Shown one piece after another: positions 10,891 through 22,348 of a stretch of DNA of 64,000 nucleotides (its first letter is position 1; each line of letters begins with the position of its first letter). Made by a program: the position numbers and the translations under genes. This stretch comes from Strobilurus pachycystidiatus (taxonomy: Eukaryota > Basidiomycota > Agaricomycetes > Agaricales > Physalacriaceae): positions 1,302,001 through 1,366,000 of the forward strand of contig JAHLMK010000012.1 in the NCBI GenBank assembly GCA_019915135.1. Reading direction: 5' to 3'. The notes below the pieces were generated by a model. That model was not told where the DNA came from. It searched no databases and saw only the letters and a list, made by a program, of their open reading frames with translations.

Positions 10891-12970
10891 ATGAAGACCG
10901 CCGCCGCTGCCGCTCTACTCAGTCTCTTCACGTCGCTCACCACTGCGTCGCCCGTCGTGCTCGACGGGCAGCAGCCATTTGAGACAGCCAGCACCGTGGC
11001 CGGCTTCAGCCTCGACCTCAATGCGCAACGGCTTGTCCAGATGGAGGGGCAGCCCCCGGTGTGGATGTCAGAATTAGACAAGGTTCGAAACTCCCGCATA
11101 ATGTCGCACAACATCCTCATTGCTTCCATAGATCAATGCCAAAGCGCAAGGCGTCAAATTCTTCGACATGTGATGCTCCTCAACCGATCAGTTAATGCCT
11201 CCAGAGTCCACTGACATCGCAATCTAGCACCGATACCCAGGACCTGGAGTCTTTCGCAGCATCTCGCATTCAAGTCAAATGTATGTCACCCCCTTTGCTC
11301 CAGTCACGCTCTCAACATGCGGTTGTGCCGCTACAGTTTCCTATCCCTCCCCGAACGCCACTGAGAAAGTGGAGCCCATCCTCAAGACGCTCTCCACCAA
11401 GGGCCCCAAGGAAAACCTTGCTAAATTCTCCAGCTTCCGCACGAGATGTACGCGTGTTTCCCGCCCCGAGTACTCCTCATACCAAGCTGAACCACCATGC
11501 CCCCAGATTACCGTAGTGACGTAAGAATACAGCCCTGCGTACTCATTCATTCGTGTCCTGACAATTCGTTGCTCATAGACAGGGAAACAGAGTCAGCAGT
11601 GGCTTCTTTCGAAGATTGAGGAGGTTTGTCCTCAGACTTTTACCGTCCTCTGCCAATGTTCACTTCCAATTGCTCTCTAGATCACCGAGAAATCCGCCTC
11701 CAAGTCTTTGCAAGAGCTTATCAGCATCTCGGAATTCTCCCACTCGTGGGGTCAGAACAGCATTGCAAGTCTCATCAGAAACGTCAACCACAGACACTGA
11801 TCCTCTTTCTAGATTCTGAGCATCAACGGGTCATCCTCCAGCAATGATGTGATCGTCATCTCGGCTCATCAGGACTCTACGAACTTGTGGCCATTCTTGC
11901 CAGCCCCAGGTAAGCAAGCATCTTGCCGCACGAATGTCTTCTCCCATCTCATCCTTCTTGCAGGCGCCGATGGTAAATCCAGATTTCTTGCGTAGGCTCG
12001 CTGTCTCATGGCTTCACAGATGATGGTTCTGGATCTGTCACCATTCTCGAATCCTACCGCGCGCTTGTCGCAGCTGATTTCCGCCCAGAACGTACTGTTG
12101 AGTTCCATTGGTACTCCGCCGAGGTATTCCACTTTCCGGCAAGTCTTCAGACCTTGCTCAATCCATCCTTACAGGAAGGTGGACTCCTTGGCTCTCAGGC
12201 CGTTGCTGCCGCTTACGCCGCTCGTAAAGCGACTGTCGTCGCCATGAGTCAGGTAGGTCCCGCCTTTCTACTTCCCTATCCAACTATGACGACGACTATA
12301 TACATAGTTCGATATGACAGCTTGGGTCAAGGTGTGCTACGGTTTAGCATCCGCGATTCTTCTGACCATCCCACAGAAAGGCACCAGGGAAGAAGTCGGC
12401 ATCATCACGGACTACGTTGACAAAGAGTAGGTCATTCGTGTGTTCGTGTTCTCACCCGTTATCTGATATCTTACCTAGTTTGACCGAGTTCAACAAGAAA
12501 CTTGTAGACCTGTATTTGGATATTCCATACGTCGAGGTCAGTACCATACTCGTCGAAGTCTGGTGTCTCATCATTGACGACGTGAGTCCCACAGACCAAG
12601 TGCGGTTACGCCTGCAGTGACCAGTATGTTCCTCTTTGACACTGTTATCCTAACCTTACATTCCATTTCAGCGCGTCGTGGGCTAAAGTTGGCTACCAAT
12701 CGGCATTCACGATCGGTACGAGCCACTGGCACCAAGTCTCCTTCCGTGATGGTACATCTACTGACATACCTCAAGAGAGCGCGTTTGAGAACTCCAACCA
12801 GAACATCCATTCCGGCAACGAGTGAGGACTTTCTGCCATCCGTCGAAGGCCGACTAACAAGTTTCTGTCGCAGTCGCATCGACATCTCCGCAGAGTTCAG
12901 CTTTGACCACATGCTTGAATTCTCCAAGCTTGCTGTCGCCTTTGCCGTTGAACTCGGTGGTTCAAAGTAG
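10891..12970 (+). CDS. Secreted leucine aminopeptidase, peptidase family M28
   Basis: Extracellular di-zinc aminopeptidase. The ATG at 10891 starts a signal peptide (MKTAAAAALLSLFTSLTTAS), then a prodomain. Eight or more short introns split the mature enzyme. Exons give YPSPNATEKVEPILKTLST, FSSFRTRYYRSDTGKQSQQW and SISEFSHSWGQNSI. Zinc-site residues appear in family order: His in VISAHQDS, Asp in APGADDDGSG, the Glu-Glu pair in WYSAEEGGLLGS, Asp in QFDMTAWV, and His in CSDHASW. The Cys pair in CGYACSDH corresponds to the conserved disulphide. The end is FSFDHMLEFSKLAVAFAVEL before a stop at 12968. No catalytic residue is missing. Confidence 0.93.
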
Positions 12971-15359
12971 TGCGCTTCCAGCCCGGACAAGATGACATCG
13001 GAATTGCCCAATTCTCTGCACGTTGTAGACTCGCATACACGATTTCACCATCTGTGTCGGACACTCTGTCTATTTATTCAATTACTCTACTAGTATCATA
13101 TCTTCCTGAAGATGTCATATGCTCTCTGTCGACGTTCTATCGCCCGGTAAGAGGGTTTGCAGGATGGGTTCGTCTGGGTTTGAAGAGCAAGTCGCGAGAT
13201 TGCGATGCAAGATTACACAATCTCAATGTCCTTGAGCCACGCGCAGCGGCACGTTCACATTGCGGAAATCCCAATGGAGATCGCTGCCAGGACCTGGATA
13301 GTCTTTCATGATTGATGAATCATTCGAGGCCGAAAAAGATGAAAAGTTTACTCGTGTCGGTACAGAACTAACGCTCAACATCCGGCGGGCGTCTAGGACT
13401 TTGCGTTGTCGTATGTCATGCATGACCAGTTCCTTCGCAGGATCTTCTTTCCAAACGATTATGGGTAAAGCTCTGGAATTAAGGTCCCGGGTTCTCAAAA
13501 AAAAACGGTCATATACTCCGAATCCAGAGCGTGCACTAGTTTCCTGGCCAAAGGTGATCGGCATCGATAATACTAATGGCGCCGGACAGCCAATGTTCTG
13601 ACGACCGAGAGCGCATGGACCACTGGAGATATCCACGAGCCGATGAGACGCGAGTCTTGATAGAACACTCTCGGGCGGACCTACTCTGGCTCGCTGGATA
13701 GAACGCGTCCGAACAAAGGCCAGGGGCAATCAGCAAGCGCTTGGCTTGCGGCTCGCTAACATGTTAGTGACGACCGTTGGACGCCTCGGAGTGAGATACA
13801 AGCGGAGGGGAGGTATGAAAGAAATGAACGTCTGGACTATGTTGCGCCTTTCTTTACCTCAAGGATGGGCACGGGCGAGACTTGCTGCGCTTTCGTACGC
13901 AAGACCGACAATGTGGCCGCCAATGGGACGTGCCTCTGGAACGTGCTAATGAAGGCAGAAGGTATCTCGCTATCTGGATAGAATCTCAGCATTCTGGAAA
14001 AGCGCGAAATGAACTTTGCACGACGCGTTGGCTTCGCCTGAGTTTGCAAGTCCGCCCGCATGCCCTGGGTCATCTGGTACGGGCGTTCGTGCGGCGCACG
14101 AGGAGTACTCTCCATCGCTGTAATGGCAGCTGTATGTTTCAGATCACCGAGAGCATGCGAGTCCTGTCCGAACTGTGGGGATACCCATTGGTTCCGGTTG
14201 AGGAAACCGAAGATGGTAGTCTTTTTCCTGTTTGTGTCTTCCTCGTGTGGTCCACAGGGTCTAAGACTTGGACTTTCTGCAGGTATCATATCCTCCTGCT
14301 TCCTCCGATCTGTCTGGGCCAATGGACGCTGCTGTACCTCTGACGAAAACGGCTGGATTGCCGACAGTTTTGTCGTGGGGAAGTGTGGCATCACTTCATG
14401 GCGATCAAACTCTGCAGGAGATAAAGGAATTGAAAGCACGATCCCCACTCGAAGATTTACAACCTCCGTTCCTGGCGGCAGCTAGGCTAACGGGGTCAGC
14501 TAGTGGATTGAATCACGGTCTAGCTGCTTCACGGACAAACGGACAGACGGCTTGTCATTTATAGAGCGACAGCGACCAATAGTTACCTCATATTGACTCT
14601 GTAGAAACCGCTTCAATCTGAGGCCGGGCCAGTAGAGGTAGTAGTGACCAGAACGCGAACACAAGTGGATCATCCCAGTTTGCATTCTGGTTAGTAGCAA
14701 AATGAAATGTCAGTATAGGTAGTGACCGGAACGCGAGCGCAAGTGGATCATCCCAGTTTGCATTCTGGCCCTATACGTGAGCCTGCTAGTAGCAACATGA
14801 AATGTCGGACAAGACAATTCTGCGGCCTTGAGAATCCCATAGAGTCTCTAGGATGTAACGTCATGAGGGACAGGCATAACGGCGGAGGAGCGAAGTGGGT
14901 GTGGCGAACATGAATAACACTCGTTGGACCGAGGCCAAGACAGACGCTTGAATCACAGTGGAGCTTCCTGATGGGTCCTCAGCATTGGATTGGACGGTGT
15001 CGCGTTACTCAAATGGATATACAACTAGTACTGTTTATTCTTAGTCTCACGCCGTGAATGAGCAAGGAGACCTACTTGCCCGAGGCCGTGGCAGTCGGCA
15101 TCAAATCTTCAGGGAGTCGATTCATCATTGACATGCCTCCGTCAAGCTTGCGAGCCTGAACGTTGACGCTCAATCTCATTACACTTTTTGGACTTTTGAG
15201 GAAGGGAAGAAACAAACACGCCCGTCACAGTCACATCAATGGTTGCTCTGCTCTGCTGAGTACTGAGTCTCAAACTCTCGTGGTCTGACTATGAGGACAT
15301 TACCATCCAAACAACCTGCAAATTATACGTATCGACATTAGATCCGCTGTCCATATCTA
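12971..15359. other. Long intergenic stretch
   Basis: 2.4 kb without a confident gene. Two minus-strand frames of 168 codons (13223-13729) and 203 codons (13837-14448) lie back to back but match nothing I know and show no splice structure. A short duplication sits at 14641-14806. Confidence 0.45.
14641..14806. repeat. Tandem duplication, 71-bp and 88-bp copies
   Basis: Copy 1 (14641-14711) and copy 2 (14719-14806) both start GTAGTGACC and share AAGTGGATCATCCCAGTTTG followed by CATTCTGG, TAGTAGCAA and ATGAAATGTC. Copy 2 carries about 18 bp (CCCTATACGTGAGCCTGC) that copy 1 lacks. Few point differences imply a recent event. Confidence 0.9.
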
Positions 15360-18300
15360 TTACACAGCCTCAGCCGCCGCCTGTACTTTCTTCTTCTTCC
15401 CAGCACCCGCCTTCTTCTTCGTTCGTGTCACCTTTATTGGTGTCGGAGTGGCAGGCCGCTCGTCAGCGTCGGGAACATCATACGCAGGGAAAGAAGGTAT
15501 AGAAACAGGAGGCGTCGAAGTGCCGTTCCTTGACGACTCTCCTCCTGCGCGGGTGGTCGCGGGCAGTACAGCGCCCTCCGGCATCTCTCCGTATTTTTCG
15601 ATCACAAACGGTTCAGTAGAAACTTCGGGCACATCGCGGAGACTTGGTATAGGCGGTTCTGGTGGTTCTAGAAACACACGCATGAGCTTGGCGGTCATTT
15701 TTTTGATACACGAATGACTGACCAGGTATCCATGGTATACCCTCCAGACGTACAACGGGTATGGAATCTAGATCATCAACAACGACAGAATTGGCGGCCG
15801 AACTCCGCTTGTCCATGATATAGTATGGATCATCTTTGAGACGAGCCAATCGTTCCGCTTTCGCCTAACGTACTTTGAGTCTGGGTGAAAGAAAACGACG
15901 GAACTCCTTACTTGATCTCGTGCCATCCGCTGTTCAAGAGTTTCCGCCTCCGTGGGGATAAGAACATCCTCATACAGCAACTCCTCGCCCTTCTTATCTC
16001 TCCTTTTGTGCTTGGACTTCACCCCGTTCGTCTCCTTGCCTTTGCCTTTCTTGCTCTTCTTCACCTTCTCCACCTCCTCCTCGACCGGTTTTGGCGGGGG
16101 AAAGAACCACGAGTCCAGATCCAGACCGTCTGGTATTGGTACGCTAGCTTGGGCCTGGTTACTGACGGGATTGAGTTGGTACGTGCTGAAGAGCGGCTGT
16201 ATGAGGTATAGACTTTTCGGGAAAAGAAGCTCGGGCGCTGGAGCGACGGAAGAGCTCGCTTCTGCAAAAGCATTGTCGTACGGTCGAGGACGATATGAGT
16301 TCAGATCAGATTGCACAAAGTAAAAGAGCTGGAGTGCGTTAGCAGCCTTATATACAACGTTAGCGATGCACCTCTTTAGGCAAGAAGACTGCTCACTCGC
16401 TCCTGAACTTCTAGATTTGGACTGTGAGCGAAGTAGTCCAATCGCTGGAGTAACGTTTCGACTACATTCTTCACTTCGGGTAGGTCATCATCCGTCCACC
16501 GCTGCGCTAGTTCAGTAGCCCAGTAGCCAAACACCTTCATTGCAGCCGTTATGTGAACTGCAGTCGTTTCAGGTGCCAGGCGAGTGATCTCTGGTTTGAG
16601 GAGATGGGGCAAAATCTTCAGAGGGTCAGCCATCTCGCTAATGAGTATTTGAGTTAACGAGATCCGCAAAACAAGGGACAGCACTGACCTGCAGTATTCT
16701 CCACATATCCAAGCTGCCGCCCAAAGAACTTCAGGACACGCGCCTTCGTCTTGAGCATTTTGCAGCATGGCATCATCAACAAGCAGCGCGCTCATGAGCC
16801 TAACGGCATAGCGCCTTGCTGCGCGGACGCGGCCAGCAACGTCGACAAGTTGGTCTCGAATCTGTGCTCCAATATCGACTTTCGCGACATGCGCCAGGTC
16901 GATCAGAACGGACAGATACCACTCAAAGTTAGTGACGTTTTCATATGTGTCCTGGGAGCACATCGTCAGTATCCTCTGCGAAAGGACCAGCCGGTACGCC
17001 TCGGACTGGGCTGCCGGACCCCCAATTTTTCCGGTTGTGGAGGGGATGAGATGCTGGGATAGGGATTGGACTGCGCTCGGTACTGCTGAGGATTCCTCGG
17101 TGACCAGATGAGAGAGTACTTGTTGCACTATTGATTGGAGATTGTGATGATTGACCTGGTAAATGTTGAGCGTCAAGACAGATTGAACGGGGATGCTCGT
17201 AGTTACCATGGTTGATACAAGGTCCAAGGCGCGCATCCGTATACTGATGTCTTGATCGCTGACACTGGCAAGTATAGTGTCCTGGTATTCAGCGATGAGG
17301 TGTGGATGAGACGGAACAATCTTGACCATTGCGAGAAGAGCAATGTATTTCACTGGAATTGCGCGTTAGAACCCTTCGCAACGATACAGTCTGGCGGTAC
17401 CGACAATTCTGATCCGAGTCTTGTATGAAGGTTGCGAGTTTAGAAACACATGTGCGGGCCAAAGCGTCTCCAGAGGAGCCGCGGAGCATACCACCGATGA
17501 TACATGTATGCACGCACTCGTACAGTAGTGATATGGCAGTGGTTGTCGATATGAGATCAGTAATTGGAGGTTGCAGTTTCTTGACAAGACGCGGTTCATG
17601 GGGTGACAAAGAGCCAAACTGGAGAACAAACATGGTCAGATTTCTTCGACGCGAGTTTCAAGATGGTCGCTTGCTAGTTTGATTATCTTGATGAGCATCC
17701 AGTTATTAGTCGATGTTGTCATGAGGTGGAAGAGAGCTGGCGCCAGGCTAAGATAATCCTGAGGATTGTGCCTTGCAAGCTCGCATAGCACATTGACTGT
17801 CGCCGCAACAACACCTACATGCGTGGTGTCAATTGAATGGGATGATAAAACGATATATGTCTCCTGACCGGGATCTGAGTCTTCTAATCGTTCTTCTAGA
17901 CGCGTTATACCCTGACTGACAATGTCGGGATATTTTGACATGGTCTTGTACAGTGCTGCCACGGCACGTTTCCGTATATGGGGGCGCGAGTGATTAAGCA
18001 TCTTGATGAGCTCGGGCGCGAGATCCCTTCCAAGGTCGGGCGTGACGATGTGGGAAATGCCGTTTAGTGTCACTGCAATGTCTGCGGGGGTCGATGTTAG
18101 ATCCTGGGTGCATTTTGAGAGAGCTGATTTCCGGGGTAGCATAAACCGTGCAACGCACCTTTTTGAGGAGATTTGTGGTGAGCATGAGTACGTCTGTATC
18201 CTGGTCGAATGACTGTATTGCTGCGAGGTACCCGACGCTCTTGAGATGGAATTTGGGCGAGGACATGACCTCGACAACGTTGAAGGATGCCCAGGACATG

Positions 18301-18525
18301 TCGTATCCGAGCATATCGAGCTGTACAAACGAATGAGGGCGCCGTCGGAGGCACGGGAAGATGACGCACGTAGGTGAGCTTGAGGACGGCGCCTGCCTTG
18401 AGCTCCATGTCCTCGCTTTTGATTTCGCGCCTGATCTCATCGACGGCCTTGGCGATGAACTTGGCCTCGTCGGCCTTGTTGGCGCGAAGCCCGCGGATGA
18501 GGTCTTGCAATGTCCTCTCCCACAT
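15360..18525 (-). CDS. APL5: AP-3 complex subunit delta (adaptin)
   Basis: Large subunit of the AP-3 adaptor that sorts cargo from the Golgi/endosome to the vacuole. The ATG at 18525 gives MWERTLQDLIRGLRANKADE and KFIAKAVDEIRREIKSEDME, the delta-type N-terminus. Adaptin HEAT-like repeats follow across several short introns: DMLGYDMSWASFNVVEVMSS, PKFHLKSVGYLAAIQSFDQD, DLAPELIKMLNHSRPHIRKR, VNVLCELARHNPQDYLSLAP, KYIALLAMVKIVPSHPHLIA and TNFEWYLSVLIDLAHV. The C-terminal part has a Lys-rich stretch (KKSKKGKGKE) and ends RTKKKAGAGKKKKVQAAAEA, as in delta tails. About 900 residues. The start is only 68 bp from the divergent CCDC97-like gene. Confidence 0.93.
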
Positions 18526-18593
18526 GTGATGGTTAGGTCCAAGAGTCGGCAGTCGGGCCGGTGATCTTCCTTCTGCCTCTCTCCCATACCATC

Positions 18594-19369
18594 ATGTCAA
18601 TCCCATTCGACGAACAGCCAGTTCTGCGCTTCCTCGGGTTACCAGTCGATGGCACCTATTCACCCTCACCTTCCACCCAACCCATTGAATTCCTCAAGCA
18701 AAACATTCACATCCTCCCTCCCCACTTACTAATCAAATTCTCCTCCATAACCTCCCCGAAGCAGCGCGTCACGCTGCCCATAATACGAAACCGACGCCTA
18801 AGATACACAGAGACGAATCCACAGAAATTTGACTTCTCATCCGCAAGGAATACCTGGCCGACGTTATGGGAAGGCCGGGAACGGCGTGGCGCAGAGGAAG
18901 GCAAAGCGGAGAAGGACTGGGCGAAGGAGGATTTTTTGGCAGGATTCAGTAAACATGTGGGAAAACTAGGCGAGCTTCTCGGGGGATATGAGGAAGAACG
19001 CGAAGCGGAACGCGAAGCGGAACGCGTCAGGACACTCAGGAGAGAGGCGGCAGCGAACGAGCCGTTCGTTCCAGAGGAAGACGATGATACCGACAGCGAC
19101 GACGACAACGAGTTGCATCAGGTTCCCGAAAATCTGGCAAATCTAGAGACAGATGAGGATGCCCGCTCGCTTTTTGAGCGGCGTATCAGGGAAAGGTTCA
19201 TATATGGATTACTGGAGGTGAATAGCATTGTCTTTGTAATTGCAAACGTAGATTCATTGTGGAATTCAAGGACATTGATTATGACGAGGTGGACTGGGAC
19301 GAATCCCTCGACACAGACAATGACAGAGACGCCGAAGAGCGCTGGTTCGACGACGAGGAAGAAGACTGA
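18594..19369 (+). CDS. CCDC97-like (DUF2052) protein
   Basis: Homologue of coiled-coil domain-containing protein 97, an acidic nuclear protein linked to the spliceosomal SF3b/B complex; its role in this fungus is inferred only. The ATG at 18594 gives MSIPFDEQPVLRFLGLPVDG. A Glu/Arg-rich helix follows (GGYEEEREAEREAERVRTLR), an acidic run (EEDDDTDSDDDNE), then ERRIRERFIYGLLE. A 53-nt intron (19218-19270, GTGAAT...TTCAAG) joins in phase 0 to DIDYDEVDWDESLDTDNDRD and AEERWFDDEEED. The RF(I/L)YGLLE...DYDxVDWDE...AEExxFDDEE end is the family signature. About 240 residues. Confidence 0.78.
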
Positions 19370-19504
19370 GGTGTACTTGATCTATACACTATATCTGTTG
19401 TATTTTGCCTTGAATGGTGCTATCGTTGGACGTGAATACCAAATGACATTAGAATCGTGCACCAGTGTATCCGCTACGTAGACATAAATACATACAACAC
19501 GTCC

Positions 19505-22070
19505 CTATGCCCAAGGATTGTTCTCCTCATCGTCTCCTACATACGCCGGAGGGCTTATTTGCACCGCCTGCACGGACGGATTCTCATGAGGAGACATCAC
19601 GCCAAGATCATCGCCAACCTCGCCCTCAAGATCCTCCGTGTCCTCCCTTGCCGGCTCATGGGAATCATGGTGATGCAGCTCACTCTGAGGCCGCACAGGT
19701 CCCGGACTCTCCGACCCAGGCGAGTCGGATTCATCCTCGTGATCCTCCCCATGAAGACCGTACACTCTCCTCAAGCGCCGACTATCATCTGCAACAACGA
19801 GATCCACAGCGTCGTTTGGTAAGATTGGGGACTGCACCCTCGGTGAGTTATTCGACGTTGACGGCGATGATATCGATCGCGATCCTGGCCTGTGCGAATT
19901 CGAGCGTACCATGGGCGCCGCGGCTACTCGCTTTGTCGGTGGCGGAGCGGGAGTCGAGTCCAGTCTTGGCGCCTCCTTACGTAGCTTTGTCCATCCGAGG
20001 CGCACTCCGCCTCCTTCCGGAGAGACATTATTGGCACCATGATCAACGACGCGATCCTGAGGCCGGGAATGAGAGACAGCACCGTACCCACCGCCAGACT
20101 TCTTGTGAGATGATGTCGGTGTCGGTATGCGCGGTATCGTCGCAGATGTCCTACGTGCCCAGGCGCCCCGCTCATCCCGCAGGACTCGTTCCTCTTCCTC
20201 CCATACTCGCCGTCTCGCTTCTTCCCCGCTGACATCCACAACAGGATAGTTATAATCACCGAACAGATAATTCCGCGCGTGCAGATACAGCTCTTCGTCC
20301 TCCTCGTATGTGGACGGAGATGGAAATGTCAAGGCGTACGGATGGTGATCTTCCCCAGCATGCATCGGATCGGACGGCGGCAATGGCAGGGAGGAGATAT
20401 TCTGTTCGGCCTCATCTTCCCGTAAAAGTGGGGCCTCCTCCTCTTCGTCGTCAAGCGCAGGATCAGGAAGCCAGTATTTCTTCACTCGCTGGGAACCTTC
20501 TCTTGTATACCTCAATCCTGCCCTCATACGCCGCTCTCTGCCTTCACCAAGGTGAATAGCGCCCTCACTAGGCTCGAATGTGCGGTAGTCCATGCCGTCG
20601 CCCTTCAACGTCGACTTCGTATCCTCCCATACGTCCTTGAGGGAAAACGAGTCCTTGAAGGCCGCTGTGAACTTGAGGCGTGCCACAAAGATGTAGGGTG
20701 TGGTATCCATATGACCAGTTTCATCGGAGTTCGATGCCTTGGAGGGCGAGGGGAGATTGACGAAATCTTTGTGGGAGAACGCCCACATGTGTGCGATTGC
20801 AAACAGTGGCATCTCGAAGCACACCAATAGATCCGTGAGCGCCACCGCAACCACACTCTCTCCCCCTTCAGCGGCAGCTCCAGTGGTGAGGTCACCGAGC
20901 CGGGTAATGACGCCGCCCTCGACGAGGCCACTCATGACGAGGCCTTGCCAGAAGGTGAGAACCAGAACACCCTTGACGCAAAGAAACTTTGGAACGGGTC
21001 GGAAGCTTCCTGCACCTCCATCGCCCTCGAGGTCAGAGGATACTACGACCCAGAAACTCGCAAGACTGAACAGCGCCAAACAGATACTGAGGTTGTAAAT
21101 GACGGAGATGTAGAGATAACCGGACGTGGGTTTGAAGGAGCCGTCCTGATAGGTGTTGGTGAGCTTCAGGATAAGCGTTAGTATGGCAAGGATAGGTTTG
21201 ATCTGGACGTATTCTGGTGACGGAATATCAGTCAGGAACAGAGGCTGAGTGAAAGATATGGCTCACGCAGGATGCCTCTCTTCATCCATAACCATTGGTA
21301 GGGATCGCTTCCATCTAGCTCTCGCCGCCAAAGGTTCATGGGAAATAGTGGGGTCTGCGCAAAACACGGTCAGCGATATTTGCGAAGGACAGGAAGAAGT
21401 GTACCTTCGGTTCGCGTCCATGCAACATGATTAACATTTCCCGTTCACCACCGAGATACGAGAGTAAAAGATGGAAGAAGCAGTAGATCACAAAAGCCTA
21501 GTTTTGCCGGAAGATTACCAACGTGTTTACGAAGCAAAGCAATATTACTCACTTCATAGACATCTCTCCCCGCATCAATCAGAATGGCTTTCTCTGGTGC
21601 GAGCAGGGATATTAAGGATGCTATAGCATACAACGGTGGCATCAACATGATTCGGATAACCATTCTGTAGGTGAGGTGGATTAGGACGTCATCGCAAACC
21701 GAGAATACAAGCAGATAGAAAAAGCTAACCCCAGACACAATTCCTGGAATGATAATCATGACAGCTAGCGTTTGATTTGGGAGAACGGAACAAGAACGAA
21801 GAGCGCAGGAAGACCAAGGCCAATGCAGATAAAGAATCGAGGTCAGACGCACCTTTGTAGGCCAATCCTTCGGTAATTCTTGAGATGCATGGTTATGGAT
21901 AACGCTCCAACCAGCACTGTCAGGATGGAGCACGCCAGAGCAGGGATGAAGAAAGCTCGACCGATGCCATGCCCTGCCTTCTCGTCAGGTTGAGAGTCGT
22001 GTGCATTGGGAATGAGGGCGGGTGATGAGTAAATGGTGTCTATGACAGAGTTAAAGAGTCGAGGCGACAT
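19505..22070 (-). CDS. Organic solute transporter Ost-alpha / TMEM184 family membrane protein
   Basis: Multi-pass membrane protein of the TMEM184/Ost-alpha family (fungal relatives sit on the vacuole or plasma membrane). The ATG at 22070 gives MSPRLFNSVIDTIYSSPALI, then a span ALACSILTVLVGALSITMHL followed by KNYR. Next come IRIMLMPPLYAIASLISLLA, a DAGRDVYE loop, and the family motif VIYCFFHLLLSYLGGEREML followed by LHGREP. Later spans include FLCVKGVLVLTFWQGLVMSG and DLLVCFEMPLFAIAHMWAFS. From about 20700 down to 19505 a long hydrophilic, Pro/Ser/Glu-rich cytoplasmic tail is encoded without introns, ending DDEENNPWA. The tail is variable in this family. Confidence 0.88.
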
Positions 22071-22348
22071 GTATAGTCTGTCTGACTGGCGAGCCGCAGT
22101 CGTGGTGGTGGTCCTCGTTCAAAAGGTGATTGCTGCGTATTGACGGTATTGTAGGATATCCGGACCGGTGATGCCTAACAGCGTTCCCTTGCTGCTGCTG
22201 AAATTGACAGTGAATTAACGTAAAATCTCTAGTTAAACTGCATCCGGGCGGCGGGCGGTCCCAACTCGAAGGTGAAAGCAGGAGGCAAGGGTGAAGTTGG
22301 GTGACGTCACACTGCACGAACTTGCCCTAACTCAGCCCTAACTTGCCG

